Origin: JALXDT01 sp964634755
GTDB lineage: Bacteria; Acidobacteriota; Aminicenantia; JAMOAD01
NCBI GenBank assembly: GCA_964634755.1
Contig: CAZWJH010000006.1
Coordinates: forward strand, 1-53,567
DNA: 53,567 nt
Direction: 5' to 3'
Part shown: positions 41,447 through 51,350 of the stretch, one piece after another
Position numbering within the stretch: the first letter of the stretch is position 1
Layout: the number at the start of each line of letters is the position of its first letter
Program-made: the position numbers and the translations under genes
Notes under the pieces: model-generated
The model's input: only the letters and a program-made list of their open reading frames with translations
What the model was told of the DNA's origin: nothing
The model's database searches: none

Positions 41447-42276
41447 GGAAAACAAAAACATTTGTTCTTTATTTTTTATTAATTGTAATTTTTTTGATAA
41501 GCTTTCTATTTAACTATAATTTTAAGAAAAAATTCTTTGAGACAAATGAGGCTTTGTATGTTTTCCCTAAAAAAACCTTAAAACTTATTTCTTTAGGGTT
41601 TGAAAATATAATTGCGGATTTTTATTATATATGGATGATTCAATTCTATAGTAGTACTGGAATAGGGGAACGGATTAAATATCTTCCCACAATATTGGAA
41701 ACCATAGGGGAACTTGATCCAAAGTTTTCCGAACCTTTTACTATAGGAGGAATGATAGCTGCTCTTCAGGCAGGGAGACTTGATCTTGCACTTAAAGCCA
41801 TTGAAATAGGTTTAAGATATGAACCCTATGAATGGACAATGGCTATGGATGCCGGCTATTATCTGCGGAAAAGAAAAAAGTACAAAAAAGCTTTTTATTA
41901 TTATGAGATTGCTGCTCATAGGGAAAATTCGCCTGCTTTTTTAAAAAGAGTATGGGCTGATATAGCATGGAAATCTGGAGATTTAGGTTTTTCTTATAAA
42001 CTATGGAAAAATATTTATAATAAGGCAAAAACTAATTATGAGAAAGAGGTTGCCTATCATCATTTGTACATGATTAAATTTGAAATGGATAAAAAAAACC
42101 TTGAACCTATTATTGAAAGATTTAAAAATATTTATGGAAGACACCCCAATGCTTTGGAAGAACTTTATTATAAAGGTTTTATAAGGATGATTCCCCGCGA
42201 TTATGATGGAGACCCTTATATCTACAATCCAAAAACAGGAAAAATAAGATCAAGGAAAAGATTCTTATGGAAATAG
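41443..42276 (+). CDS. Membrane-anchored TPR protein
   Basis: One N-terminal membrane helix (about 7-25) is followed by about 250 residues of TPR-like helices (ALKAIEIGLRYEPYEWTMAMDAGYYLRKRKKYKKAFYY spans about two repeats). The C-terminal tail (YDGDPYIYNPKTGKIRSR) has the pilin/secretion-like ending dgDPY-YNP-TG seen in proteins near general secretion genes. It overlaps genes on both sides by 4 and 10 nt, so it probably works with the ABC transporter or prepilin peptidase. Confidence 0.75.
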   Translation: MRKTKTFVLYFLLIVIFLISFLFNYNFKKKFFETNEALYVFPKKTLKLISLGFENIIADFYYIWMIQFYSSTGIGERIKYLPTILETIGELDPKFSEPFTIGGMIAALQAGRLDLALKAIEIGLRYEPYEWTMAMDAGYYLRKRKKYKKAFYYYEIAAHRENSPAFLKRVWADIAWKSGDLGFSYKLWKNIYNKAKTNYEKEVAYHHLYMIKFEMDKKNLEPIIERFKNIYGRHPNALEELYYKGFIRMIPRDYDGDPYIYNPKTGKIRSRKRFLWK

Positions 42277-43043
42277 AGATTTTTTGGAAATTCACGGTTT
42301 TTTTGTTTGGCCTCGTTTTTGGAAGCTTTTTTAATGTTCTCATTTTCAGACTTCCAAAAGAGATGAATATAGCAAAACCCCGCTCCTTTTGCCCTGTTTG
42401 CAAAACGCCTATCCCCTGGTATTACAATATCCCTGTGATAAGTTATATTGTTTTAAGAGGAAAATGTCATTTTTGCGGAGCCAAAATTCCCATTAGATAC
42501 CCAATCGTTGAGCTTTTAACTGGTTTTTTGCTTTTAGTCAATTACAAATTTTTCGGGTTAAGCTTCTCTTTTATTTTAAATGTGGTCTTTTCTTCAATAT
42601 TTTTAGTCCTTTTTTTTACTGATTTGGAGGAGAGGATTCTTCCTGATGAATTAACAATAGGAGGAAGTATTTTGGCTCTTGGTTTGTCTTTCTTGAGAAA
42701 GGATGTATTTTGGGTAGAATCTTTTATTGGGGGATTAATAGGTTTTTTGATTTTCATAGGGGCTTATTTTTTGTTTCTTAAAGCTAAAAATAAGGAGGGA
42801 CTTGGATGGGGAGATATTAAGTACATTATTCTTATAGGTGCTTTTTTTGGCCCGATGAAAATGCTTCTTATAATTATTTTATCTTCAATTGTAGGGATAG
42901 TGAGCTGGCTTTTTATTGTCTTTTTAATGAAAAAAGAAAAAGATTATGAGTTACCATTTGGTTCATACCTTTCATTAGTTTCCCTTTTTTTTGTTTTATA
43001 TGGGGATAAAATTACGATTGCTTATAATAATGTGTTCAGATGA
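42267..43043 (+). CDS. pilD: Prepilin peptidase / N-methyltransferase (type IV)
   Basis: A 258-residue membrane protein with an N-terminal methylase region (FGSFFNVLIFRLP) carrying the zinc tetrad CPVC...CHFC, followed by helices containing the two catalytic Asp motifs: FTDLEERILPDEL and GWGDIKYI. It cleaves and N-methylates type IV pilins or type II secretion pseudopilins in the inner membrane. No pilin gene is in the window. It overlaps the TPR gene by 10 nt and the kinase gene by 4 nt. Confidence 0.94.
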   Translation: MEIEIFWKFTVFLFGLVFGSFFNVLIFRLPKEMNIAKPRSFCPVCKTPIPWYYNIPVISYIVLRGKCHFCGAKIPIRYPIVELLTGFLLLVNYKFFGLSFSFILNVVFSSIFLVLFFTDLEERILPDELTIGGSILALGLSFLRKDVFWVESFIGGLIGFLIFIGAYFLFLKAKNKEGLGWGDIKYIILIGAFFGPMKMLLIIILSSIVGIVSWLFIVFLMKKEKDYELPFGSYLSLVSLFFVLYGDKITIAYNNVFR

Positions 43044-44308
43044 AAATTGAAAGATTAATCCTTATTTTTTTAATAATTTTCTTAATTGTTTCTTTTTCTA
43101 TAATTGAGAGTGATTTACTAAAAGTTAAGGGAAACGAAAGTGCTTCAATTTTAAAAATTGAAAAAAAGGTCAGAGGATTCTTTTATGCAAGTATTTTTTT
43201 ACTTGTTTTGTTCTTTTTTCTGTTGGTTTTTGAATTGAAGAAACACATAAGAAATAAAAATAGTGAAAATCTTTCTCCCTTGATAAAAGTTTTTGAAAGC
43301 TATCAATTGAAGGAGCAAGAATTAAAAGAAAAAAGCGAGAGGGAAAAAAGAAAAGCGGAGGAAGCGGAGCTTCTGTACTCAACGGTTTTTGAGAATTCTC
43401 CTCTGGGAATAATCTTGATTGATAAATATGGGAGGATTGAAAGTTATAATAAAAAAGCTAAAGAAATAATTTTTGATAATAAAGATTTAGCTATTTTGAC
43501 GAGTGCGGAAGATGTTTTGCCAGAAAGTATTTATTCTTTATTATCTGAAAAAAAGTCTTCTTACTATGAAAAGGATGTTGAAGTAAAAGGGAAAAGTTTG
43601 AATATCTCAATTATTGATACAAAAAATAAAAAGCTATTTCTTATTATCAAAGATATTACTCAGATTAGAGAGATAGAGAGAATGTTAAATGTTAAAAAGG
43701 AAGAGGAAAAGTTGGGAGAGATGGCTTCTTATCTTGCTCACGAAATAAAGAATAGTTTGGGAATTATAATAGGATATATAAAGCTTTTACAAAAAAAACC
43801 GGAGTGTGGAAAAGCAGAGGTGGCTTTGGAGGAGAGTAGAAAATTGTTAAAAATGATGGAAGATTACTTAAATCTATCAAGGAATATTGATAAAAAAAGT
43901 AAAAAAATTAATTTTAAGGGTTTAATAGATAGAATAAAAATAAAGGAATTAAGGGTAGAGCTTTCAGAAGATTTAGATTCTCTTGAGATATTTTTTGATC
44001 CCGAACTGTTTAAAGCTATTTTTATTAATCTTTTTAAAAACTCCAAAGAAGGGGGATCTACTGAAGTAAGGTTATTTTATGAAGATGGAGGGAATTTTCA
44101 TTATATATTTTACTCTGATGATGGTATTGGTATTAAAGATGAATTTAAAGATAAAGTGTTTTTACCCTTTTTCACCACAAAAAACTTTGGCTCAGGGATG
44201 GGGCTTGCAATAGTGAAAAAATTTCTTACGGATAGTGGGGGAGATATTTTATTACTTCCGTCTGAAAAGGGAGTTAAATTTAAACTTTTGTTTAGGAAGG
44301 AAAGCTAA
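43040..44308 (+). CDS. PAS-containing sensor histidine kinase (PilS/NtrB-like)
   Basis: Two N-terminal membrane helices (about 5-24 and 47-69) enclose a very short periplasmic loop. A coiled coil (80-112), PAS (about 115-215), HisKA with LAHEIKNSLGI and a HATPase domain (NLFKNSKEG, SDDGIGI, GSGMGLAIV) follow. The short loop suggests sensing inside the membrane or cytoplasm, as in PilS. No response regulator lies beside it. Being last in the prepilin-peptidase operon suggests control of pilus genes. Its TAA interlocks with the stop of the convergent gene. Confidence 0.9.
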   Translation: MKIERLILIFLIIFLIVSFSIIESDLLKVKGNESASILKIEKKVRGFFYASIFLLVLFFFLLVFELKKHIRNKNSENLSPLIKVFESYQLKEQELKEKSEREKRKAEEAELLYSTVFENSPLGIILIDKYGRIESYNKKAKEIIFDNKDLAILTSAEDVLPESIYSLLSEKKSSYYEKDVEVKGKSLNISIIDTKNKKLFLIIKDITQIREIERMLNVKKEEEKLGEMASYLAHEIKNSLGIIIGYIKLLQKKPECGKAEVALEESRKLLKMMEDYLNLSRNIDKKSKKINFKGLIDRIKIKELRVELSEDLDSLEIFFDPELFKAIFINLFKNSKEGGSTEVRLFYEDGGNFHYIFYSDDGIGIKDEFKDKVFLPFFTTKNFGSGMGLAIVKKFLTDSGGDILLLPSEKGVKFKLLFRKES

Positions 44309-46023
44309 TCAAATATTATTATTTTGTTTTTCCCACTTTTTTTCCCTTCATACATTGCAGAATCCGCTTTATTTATTGCTTCTTCAATGTTCTCCCCTTT
44401 TTTGTATTCGTAAATACCAAAAGTCATTGTTAATTTTATTTCTTTGTTATTATAAGAAAAAGATGCATTCTCAAGAGCTTTCTTAATCTTTTTAATAACT
44501 GTTTTTATCTTATCGGCATTGGTTTCCGGGAGAATCAGGATAAATTCATCCCCTCCCCATCTTCCCACTATATCTATTTCCCTTAAATTTTTAACTAAAA
44601 GATTTGAGAGCTCCTTAAGAATATAATCTCCTCCACTATGCCCGTAAGTATCATTTATATCTTTAAAATTATCAACATCTATTAATACTATTGAAAATAT
44701 CTTTCCATATCTTTTAAACTGTTTTGAAAGGAAATCAAGTTTTTCCATTATATCTCTTCTGTTTGATAATTGAGTGAGAGAATCTTTTCGAGAAAGTTTT
44801 TCTAAAATTGTATTAATTTTTTTGCTGTATTTATATTTAATTAGGAGAATTAATATTCCTATTAATATTAAAATTGATGTTAAGACTAATATCCAGATTA
44901 TAAGTTTTTGTATTTTTTTCTCCTTTTCCGCTAACATTATCTTTTGATTCAGTCTTTCCTTTTCTATGGACATAATTAAATTTTCAACTTCTTTGTAAAT
45001 TTTTTCTTTTGATTTTTTTTTAACACATTTTACATAAAGTTTGTGATATTTTTCGGCATTTTTTAAATCTTTCATTTTTAAGTAAATTTCTGTTAAATCT
45101 TTGTATATTGTTTTTTTAAGACTATCTTCTTGATTTAAAGCTTCCGCTTTTTTCTGATATTTAAGGGCTTTTTTAAAATCTCCTTTTTTGAAAAAGTATT
45201 CTCCAATGCCGTTGAATATGTAGGGTTTAAGGTCTTTGAAATCATTTTCCTTTGATAATTTTAAAGCTTTTTTATAATATACATACGCTTTTTCAAGTTT
45301 ATTATTATCTAAAAATATTGCTCCCATATTATTATAGTAAAGTGCTATGTCATAGGTCTTATTAAATTTTTCTGCAGATTTTAAGGCAAGTTCATAGTAT
45401 TTTAAAACTTCTCTTTTTTTTCCTAAGTAATCATAGCTATTAGCTATGTTTATATAAGTATTTCCAAAATAAGCATTCCTATTAACTCTTTTTTCGTATT
45501 CCATTGAAAGTTTGAAGTAATCTATTGCTTTATCATAAAAGCCGAAAATATTTAAAATAAGTCCTATATTGTTTGCACTGTTTGCCATTCGGTGATAATC
45601 CTTTATTTTTCTCGCATATTCAAGGCTTTTTCTAAAATTCATTAATGCATCACTATACTTACCCTTATGCATCATTATTAAACCTATTACATTATAATAA
45701 TAAGAAACCCGCTCAAAGTTATTTTTTTGAAGTTTTTTAGGAAGAATTTTTTTGTAATAAGTGAGAGCTTTTGCTTCATCCGTTTCATAGTATGTTTCAG
45801 CCAATTCCTCTTCAGCAGCCTCAATACCTTCCTCGTATTTTATTTTTTCAGACAGTTCGAGAGCTTTTTTAGCTGATTTCTCGCTTTTGTTATAGAGTTT
45901 TTTTTCTCTAAAAACTTTGGCTTCTTTAAGAAAATAGTTAATTTTTCCTGTTTCAGAATTCTGAGCTGAAATGTTTCCTAAGAACAAAAAAAATAGAATT
46001 GTAATAAGGCTTAATTTTTTCAT
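44305..46023 (-). CDS. TPR-sensor diguanylate cyclase
   Basis: A signal peptide (1-20, ending ISAQ) is followed by about seven TPR repeats (residues 35-330), a coiled coil, one membrane helix (about 370-392) and a cytoplasmic GGDEF domain (410-572). The active motif is GGDEF in GRWGGDEF, with the inhibitory-site REID five residues before it, so it is probably active and product-inhibited. It should make c-di-GMP in response to a periplasmic partner bound by the TPRs. The next operon carries pilus-related genes, a common c-di-GMP target. Confidence 0.9.
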   Translation of the reverse strand: MKKLSLITILFFLFLGNISAQNSETGKINYFLKEAKVFREKKLYNKSEKSAKKALELSEKIKYEEGIEAAEEELAETYYETDEAKALTYYKKILPKKLQKNNFERVSYYYNVIGLIMMHKGKYSDALMNFRKSLEYARKIKDYHRMANSANNIGLILNIFGFYDKAIDYFKLSMEYEKRVNRNAYFGNTYINIANSYDYLGKKREVLKYYELALKSAEKFNKTYDIALYYNNMGAIFLDNNKLEKAYVYYKKALKLSKENDFKDLKPYIFNGIGEYFFKKGDFKKALKYQKKAEALNQEDSLKKTIYKDLTEIYLKMKDLKNAEKYHKLYVKCVKKKSKEKIYKEVENLIMSIEKERLNQKIMLAEKEKKIQKLIIWILVLTSILILIGILILLIKYKYSKKINTILEKLSRKDSLTQLSNRRDIMEKLDFLSKQFKRYGKIFSIVLIDVDNFKDINDTYGHSGGDYILKELSNLLVKNLREIDIVGRWGGDEFILILPETNADKIKTVIKKIKKALENASFSYNNKEIKLTMTFGIYEYKKGENIEEAINKADSAMYEGKKSGKNKIIIFD

Positions 46024-46028
46024 AAAAT

Positions 46029-46034
46029 ATTATA
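46029..46034 (-). promoter_or_regulatory. -10 box of the TPR-GGDEF gene
   Basis: TATAAT on the minus strand, 5 nt before ATG 46023; the -35 is weak. No Shine-Dalgarno, so a leaderless mRNA is predicted. Confidence 0.5.
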
Positions 46035-46129
46035 TATTAAATTATTTAATGAGCAAAATGAACTATTTTTTTAATAACAGAATATTAAAAAAAATAATTA
46101 CTAAAGCTGAAAAAAAGGATATTTTGTAA

Positions 46130-46157
46130 TATAATAGTTCCACAAAATAGTAAGGAG
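46130..46157 (+). promoter_or_regulatory. -10 box and ribosome-binding site of glmS
   Basis: TATAAT at 46130-46135 and AAGGAG at 46152-46157, 6 nt before ATG 46164. The short leader leaves no room for a glmS ribozyme. Confidence 0.6.
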
Positions 46158-46163
46158 AAAAAA

Positions 46164-47966
46164 ATGTGTGGAATATTTGGAATTCAGTTTTCTGAAGAAA
46201 AAAAGAATTTGGGTGAAATTTTAAAAAAGGCGGCAGAAAGATTAACTTACAGAGGATATGATTCCGTAGGGTTTGCAGCTGTAGATTCCCGGGGAAAAGT
46301 TGATTTAAGAAAGGACAAGGGTAAAGTTGATGAAGTTTATGGAAAGTTAAAAATGGGGTGTATGAAAGGAATCAGAGGAATTATTCAACTTAGATGGGCT
46401 ACCTTTGGGGTGCCTTCAAAAGAAAATGCACAACCTCATTTGGGATGTAAAGGTAATCTTGTTTCAGCTCATAATGGTAATATTGTTAATACTTTGGAGC
46501 TAATACAGGAATTAACAGAGAAAGGTCACATATTTAAAGGAGAGAATGATGGAGAAGCTTTATGCCATCAAGTTGAGGATTTTACAGAGCAGGGTTATAC
46601 TCTTGAAGAAGCTGTTATGAGAGCGAATAGAAAGATGGATGGACACTACGCATGTGTATGTACTGTAAGAGATATAAATGAAATAATTGCTGTAAAAAAT
46701 GGTTCCTCTCTTTTTCTTGGGATAGGGGAAGATTTTATTTGTGTTTCTTCCGATTTACCTTCAATCCTTTTATATACAAGAAAATATATTCCATTGATGG
46801 ATGGAGAGTTTGTAGTTTTTAATCATAAAGAATTTACAATAAAAAGTATTGAGAACGGGGATAAAATAGAGCGCCAACCTTTAATTTATGAGGATGATAT
46901 AAATACTGCTGATAAAGGGGATTTCCCCCACTATATGCTTAAAGAAATTCATGAACAGGATGAGCATATCAAAGAGCTTGTTAATTTTGTTAAGAAAAAT
47001 ACTGAGTATCAAACTTATCTTAAGGAAATGTTCGAATCATCTCGAGTATTTTTTGTTGGAGCAGGATCTTCTTATAATGCAGCTGTAATAGGTTCTTTTT
47101 ATCTTCAGAATTTAACAGGAAAGACGGTGATTATTTCAAATGCGGGAGAATTTATCCAAAGATGGGGGAAAGTTTTAAAGCCAGAAGATTCATTTTTGTT
47201 AATTTCCCAAAGCGGTGAAACAAAAGATGTTATGATAGTTTTGGATTTTCTTGAGAAAAATGGGTTAAAGAATATATTTTCAATGGTAAATGTAACAGGC
47301 TCAAGCTTACATATGCGAGTACCCAAAAGATTTCCTATTTTATCTGATCTTGAAATTGGTGTGGCTGCGACAAAAACATTTACAAATCAGGTAGTTTCCT
47401 TTTTGACTATGGCAGCAGTTTTGTCGGGAAATGAAAAAATTTTGGATGAACTTTTAAACTTGCCTGAGTATGTGAAAATTTTGGTTGAAGAATACGATTC
47501 TACAACAAAAGAATTGGCAAAAGAGCTCCTCAAATTTAACTCTTTTATATTTCTTGGCTATGGAATCTCTTACGGTGGCGTTTTGGAAGGCGCTTTAAAG
47601 GTTAAGGAGTTGGCTTATCTTCCGGGGGAAGGCTTTTATTCTTCTGAGTTTAAGCATGGACCATTGGCATTAATATTTGAGGGACAACCTGTGGTATTCC
47701 TTTCAACAAAAGAGGATTCAAGAATGACTGTATCTCATATAAATGAAATAAAGGTAAGAGGAGGTAAGATTTTTACAATAGCCCCGGAAGATGAAAAATT
47801 AAGAAAAGAATCAGATGTTTTTTATCCTCTACCAACAGATTTTTACTATTTTATTCCAATTTTAGGAGTGATTTTCTTCCAGCTTCTTGCTTATCATATG
47901 TCAGTGTTAAAGGGGGAAAATCCAGATACTCCTCGCAATTTGTCAAAGTCAATAACTGTCGATTAA
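46164..47966 (+). CDS. glmS: Glutamine-fructose-6-phosphate aminotransferase
   Basis: A 600-residue two-part enzyme. The glutaminase domain starts with catalytic Cys2 (MCGIFGIQ) and has RLTYRGYDS, RWATFG and AHNGNI. Two SIS isomerase domains follow (GAGSSYNAA, SQSGETKD; LGYGISYGG, KHGPLALI). It ends PRNLSKSITVD, the usual family ending. It makes glucosamine-6-phosphate for cell-wall and lipid A synthesis. Single-gene unit with AAGGAG before the ATG. Confidence 0.96.
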   Translation: MCGIFGIQFSEEKKNLGEILKKAAERLTYRGYDSVGFAAVDSRGKVDLRKDKGKVDEVYGKLKMGCMKGIRGIIQLRWATFGVPSKENAQPHLGCKGNLVSAHNGNIVNTLELIQELTEKGHIFKGENDGEALCHQVEDFTEQGYTLEEAVMRANRKMDGHYACVCTVRDINEIIAVKNGSSLFLGIGEDFICVSSDLPSILLYTRKYIPLMDGEFVVFNHKEFTIKSIENGDKIERQPLIYEDDINTADKGDFPHYMLKEIHEQDEHIKELVNFVKKNTEYQTYLKEMFESSRVFFVGAGSSYNAAVIGSFYLQNLTGKTVIISNAGEFIQRWGKVLKPEDSFLLISQSGETKDVMIVLDFLEKNGLKNIFSMVNVTGSSLHMRVPKRFPILSDLEIGVAATKTFTNQVVSFLTMAAVLSGNEKILDELLNLPEYVKILVEEYDSTTKELAKELLKFNSFIFLGYGISYGGVLEGALKVKELAYLPGEGFYSSEFKHGPLALIFEGQPVVFLSTKEDSRMTVSHINEIKVRGGKIFTIAPEDEKLRKESDVFYPLPTDFYYFIPILGVIFFQLLAYHMSVLKGENPDTPRNLSKSITVD

Positions 47967-47979
47967 AAAAGATTTTACC

Positions 47980-48008
47980 TTGACTTGTCTTCTATAAAAA
48001 AATAATAT
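47980..48008 (+). promoter_or_regulatory. Promoter of the beta-galactosidase gene
   Basis: TTGACT (47980-47985), 17-nt spacer, TAATAT (48003-48008). A GGGGAGG ribosome-binding site follows at 48027-48033, 5 nt before ATG 48039. Confidence 0.7.
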
Positions 48009-48038
48009 TAGTATATAAATTTTTTTGGGGAGGTTTTC

Positions 48039-51000
48039 ATGAAAGAGAAGAAATTTGTAGTTTTGATTATCTTAATTTTGGGAACTATATCCTTGTCTTT
48101 TCCTGGCAATATTAATGATTGGGGAAACCCGGCAATCATTGGGATAAACAAAGAAGAACCCCATTGTACTCTAATCCCTTATGAATCCATCGAAAAAGCC
48201 AAGAAAAGTATAAGGAAAAACTCTCGATTCTACAAATCTTTAAATGGTTTGTGGAAATTTAATTGGGCTAAAAAACCTTCCGAAAGACCTTTGAATTTTT
48301 ATAAATTAAATTTTAATGATAGTAAATGGAAATTGATAAAAGTGCCATCAAATTGGGAAACTCAGGGGTACGGAATTCCAAGATATTTGGATGTGGAATA
48401 TCCTTTTAAAAAGAATCCACCTTACATTCAACATTATAATAACCCCGTAGGTTCTTATAGAAGATATTTTAAAATTCCCGCAGATTGGAAAGAACGTGAA
48501 ATTTTCCTCCATTTTGATGGGGTTCAATCTGCTTTTTATCTTTGGATAAATGGAGAAAAAGTAGGATACAGCCAGGGTTCAAGAACTCCTGCTGAGTTTA
48601 ACATAACAAAATATTTGAAAGAGGGAGAAAATCTTCTTGCAGTTGAAGTTTACCGTTGGTCTGACGGAAGCTATCTTGAAGATCAGGATATGTGGAGGCT
48701 CAGCGGGATATTCAGAGATGTATATCTAATGGCGACTCCAAAAGTTCACATTAGAGATTTTGAAATTAGGCCTTTATCAAATGATTTGAAAACATGGACT
48801 TTAAGAGTAGTTGCTAAGGTTAAGAATTTATCTGATAGACCTTATAAAAAGGTAAAAGTTAAATGTGAATTATATGATAGCTTGGGTAATCTATTCACTA
48901 TAAGTCCGAAGCTTGAGAATATGACAGTATTTTTATCTCCCTCCGCTGAAAGTACTTTAATTATGAAAACCAAGGTGAAAAATCCAAAACTTTGGTCAGC
49001 AGAAAAGCCGAATCTTTACACTTTAATCCTTAAACTTTTTGGTGAAAAGGAGAACTTATTGGAAATAGAAAGTGCAAAATTTGGTTTTAGAAAAATTGAG
49101 ATAAAAAACGGACAATTTTTTTTAAATGGTAAGCCCATACTTTTCAAAGGGGTTGACAGGCATGAGCATAATCCGATATTGGGGCACTATGTTACGGAAG
49201 AGCAGATGAGAAAAGATTTGGAAATTATGAAAAAGTTTAACATTAATGCTGTAAGAACTTCCCATTATCCTAATGATCCAAGGTGGCTTGAGCTTTGCGA
49301 TGAGTACGGAATTTATGTCATAGATGAGGCAAACATAGAATCTCATGGTATGGGATACAAACCTGAAAAAACACTTGCAAACAAACCTGAATGGAAAAAA
49401 GCTCATTTTGAAAGATACAGAAGAATGGTGGAGAGGGACAAAAATCACCCTTCTATTGTAATTTGGTCTATGGGAAATGAGGCAGGAGATGGGACAACTT
49501 TTGAATATATCAGCTATTGGTCTCATTTAAGAGATAGTACAAGACCTGTTCAGTATGAAAGAGCCGGAATGAGAGCACATACTGATCTTGTTGTCCCGAT
49601 GTACAGCAGAGTTGAAAGCCTGATTAAGTATGCCAAAGAGCATAATGACAGACCTTATGTCTTGTGCGAGTATGCACATGCTATGGGAAATGCTGTGGGG
49701 AATTTGAAGGAGTATTGGGATGCAATAAGGAAGTACAGAGTATTGCAGGGTGGTTTTATATGGGATTTCATTGATCAGGGATTGTTAAGAAAAGATAAAA
49801 ATGGGAAAGAGTTTTTTGCATACGGAGGAGATTTCGGGGATTTCCCTACTGATTACAATTTTTGTATAAATGGCTTGATCTCTCCTGATAGAACTGTTCA
49901 ACCTGAACTCTGGGAAGTTAAAAAAGTTTATCAAAATGTTCATTTTACTTCTTTTGATCCCATTAATGGAAAAATTAAAGTTTACAATGAATTCTTTTTT
50001 ACGAATTTGAATGAATTTGATATTTTTTGGAATATTAAAGAGAATGGAAAAACTGTAAGACAGGGTAAATTGAACACTTTGAGCATTTCCCCTCAAAAGG
50101 AGGAAATAGTAAGAATAAATTACGGAAATATTAGATTTCTTTCGGGAAAAGAATATTTCTTAAATCTTTCTGTGAGACTTAAAAAGGATGAAAAATGGGG
50201 TAAAAAAGGACATGAGATTGCGTTTGACCAGATTAAAATACCAACCAAAAAAGTTTTTCAAAAAGATAAAGTGGTAAACAAAGCTTATTTAAAAGTTAAG
50301 GACACAAGAGATAAATTTATTGTTAGTGGATCCAATTTTATTGTAAGTTTTTGTAAAAAACATGGAGTATTGGGGTTTCTGAAATATGGGGATTTAACAG
50401 TTATTAAAAGTGATGATAACTTTATGAATGGCCCTGTGTTAAATGTCTTCAGGCCTCCGACGGATAATAATATGGATCTTGCCAAGTCTTACATTAGAAA
50501 ATTGATGGAAGAGAGAAAGTGGACAAAAGAACAAGCACTCAAACAGTTGAGGGATTGGGGGTATGGAGAATCTTATATCCAAAAACTTTTAAAACAAAAA
50601 ACATGGTATAATACAGGGCTTAATAATTTAAAGAGAATTGTTAAAAAATTTGAAAGTGGTAAAAATGCAGACGGAAGCATTTTTGTAAAAATTGTAGTTG
50701 ATAATTTTGGTGTAAATGGAGCTGGTTTTCTTAGGGAAAGTATATATAATATCTATGGGAACGGTAGAATAAAGGTAAAAAATATAATTACTCCCTATGG
50801 TAATCTCCCGAAAATTTTACCCAAGATAGGCGTAAGAATGATAATTAATGGGGACTTAAAAGACATAGAATGGTATGGCAGGGGACCGGAAGAGAATTAC
50901 CCTGACAGAAAAACAGGCTATCCCATAGGAATTTATAGAAAAACAGTTGAGCAAATGTTTTATCCCTATGTAAAACCACAGGAAACGGGAAATCATGAAG

Positions 51001-51284
51001 ATGTTAGATGGGTTGTTTTAAAGAATGACAATGGTAAAGGAATAAAAATAGAAAGTGCGGAATCTTTCTCATTTACCGCTTTGAAATATACTCCTAACAT
51101 TATAGCAGAAGCAAAACATCCTACTGAATTGATTCCTATAAAGGGAATCTTCCTTTCTATCGATGCAAAGGTGTTAGGGCTTGGAAATGGGAGCTGTGGA
51201 CCGGGTGTCTTAGAAAAGTACTATGTTAGGCCGGAGAAAACTGAATACAGCTTTTTTGTAATTCCTTTTTTATCAAAAAGATAA
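48039..51284 (+). CDS. Secreted GH2 beta-galactosidase (LacZ-type)
   Basis: A 1081-residue protein with a signal peptide (about 1-22), unlike cytoplasmic LacZ. It has the sugar-binding domain (GVQSAFYLWINGEKVGYSQGS), the Ig-like domain, the TIM barrel with acid/base Glu in WSMGNEAGDG and nucleophile Glu in LCEYAHAMGNAVG, then the C-terminal Bgal_small_N domain (WYGRGPEENYPDRKTGY). An extra helical stretch (about residues 815-860) lies in the C-terminal domain between DNNMDLAKSY and KTWYNTGL. It would act on galactosides in the periplasm or outside. Single-gene unit. Confidence 0.94.
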   Translation: MKEKKFVVLIILILGTISLSFPGNINDWGNPAIIGINKEEPHCTLIPYESIEKAKKSIRKNSRFYKSLNGLWKFNWAKKPSERPLNFYKLNFNDSKWKLIKVPSNWETQGYGIPRYLDVEYPFKKNPPYIQHYNNPVGSYRRYFKIPADWKEREIFLHFDGVQSAFYLWINGEKVGYSQGSRTPAEFNITKYLKEGENLLAVEVYRWSDGSYLEDQDMWRLSGIFRDVYLMATPKVHIRDFEIRPLSNDLKTWTLRVVAKVKNLSDRPYKKVKVKCELYDSLGNLFTISPKLENMTVFLSPSAESTLIMKTKVKNPKLWSAEKPNLYTLILKLFGEKENLLEIESAKFGFRKIEIKNGQFFLNGKPILFKGVDRHEHNPILGHYVTEEQMRKDLEIMKKFNINAVRTSHYPNDPRWLELCDEYGIYVIDEANIESHGMGYKPEKTLANKPEWKKAHFERYRRMVERDKNHPSIVIWSMGNEAGDGTTFEYISYWSHLRDSTRPVQYERAGMRAHTDLVVPMYSRVESLIKYAKEHNDRPYVLCEYAHAMGNAVGNLKEYWDAIRKYRVLQGGFIWDFIDQGLLRKDKNGKEFFAYGGDFGDFPTDYNFCINGLISPDRTVQPELWEVKKVYQNVHFTSFDPINGKIKVYNEFFFTNLNEFDIFWNIKENGKTVRQGKLNTLSISPQKEEIVRINYGNIRFLSGKEYFLNLSVRLKKDEKWGKKGHEIAFDQIKIPTKKVFQKDKVVNKAYLKVKDTRDKFIVSGSNFIVSFCKKHGVLGFLKYGDLTVIKSDDNFMNGPVLNVFRPPTDNNMDLAKSYIRKLMEERKWTKEQALKQLRDWGYGESYIQKLLKQKTWYNTGLNNLKRIVKKFESGKNADGSIFVKIVVDNFGVNGAGFLRESIYNIYGNGRIKVKNIITPYGNLPKILPKIGVRMIINGDLKDIEWYGRGPEENYPDRKTGYPIGIYRKTVEQMFYPYVKPQETGNHEDVRWVVLKNDNGKGIKIESAESFSFTALKYTPNIIAEAKHPTELIPIKGIFLSIDAKVLGLGNGSCGPGVLEKYYVRPEKTEYSFFVIPFLSKR

Positions 51285-51316
51285 TTAATGGAAAATTGTT
51301 TTTAAGATTTTTGTGA

Positions 51317-51322
51317 TATAAT
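51317..51322 (+). promoter_or_regulatory. Extended -10 box for the barrel gene at 51351
   Basis: TGATATAAT with a short-spaced TTGTTT upstream. AGGAGG ribosome-binding site at 51337-51342. Confidence 0.5.
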
Positions 51323-51350
51323 TATCAATCAACTTTAGGAGGTTTTTTTA

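Noticed and set aside
46024..46163. glmS ribozyme upstream of glmS
   Set aside because: The predicted transcript start is only about 20 nt before the ATG, and no ribozyme core sequence is visible.
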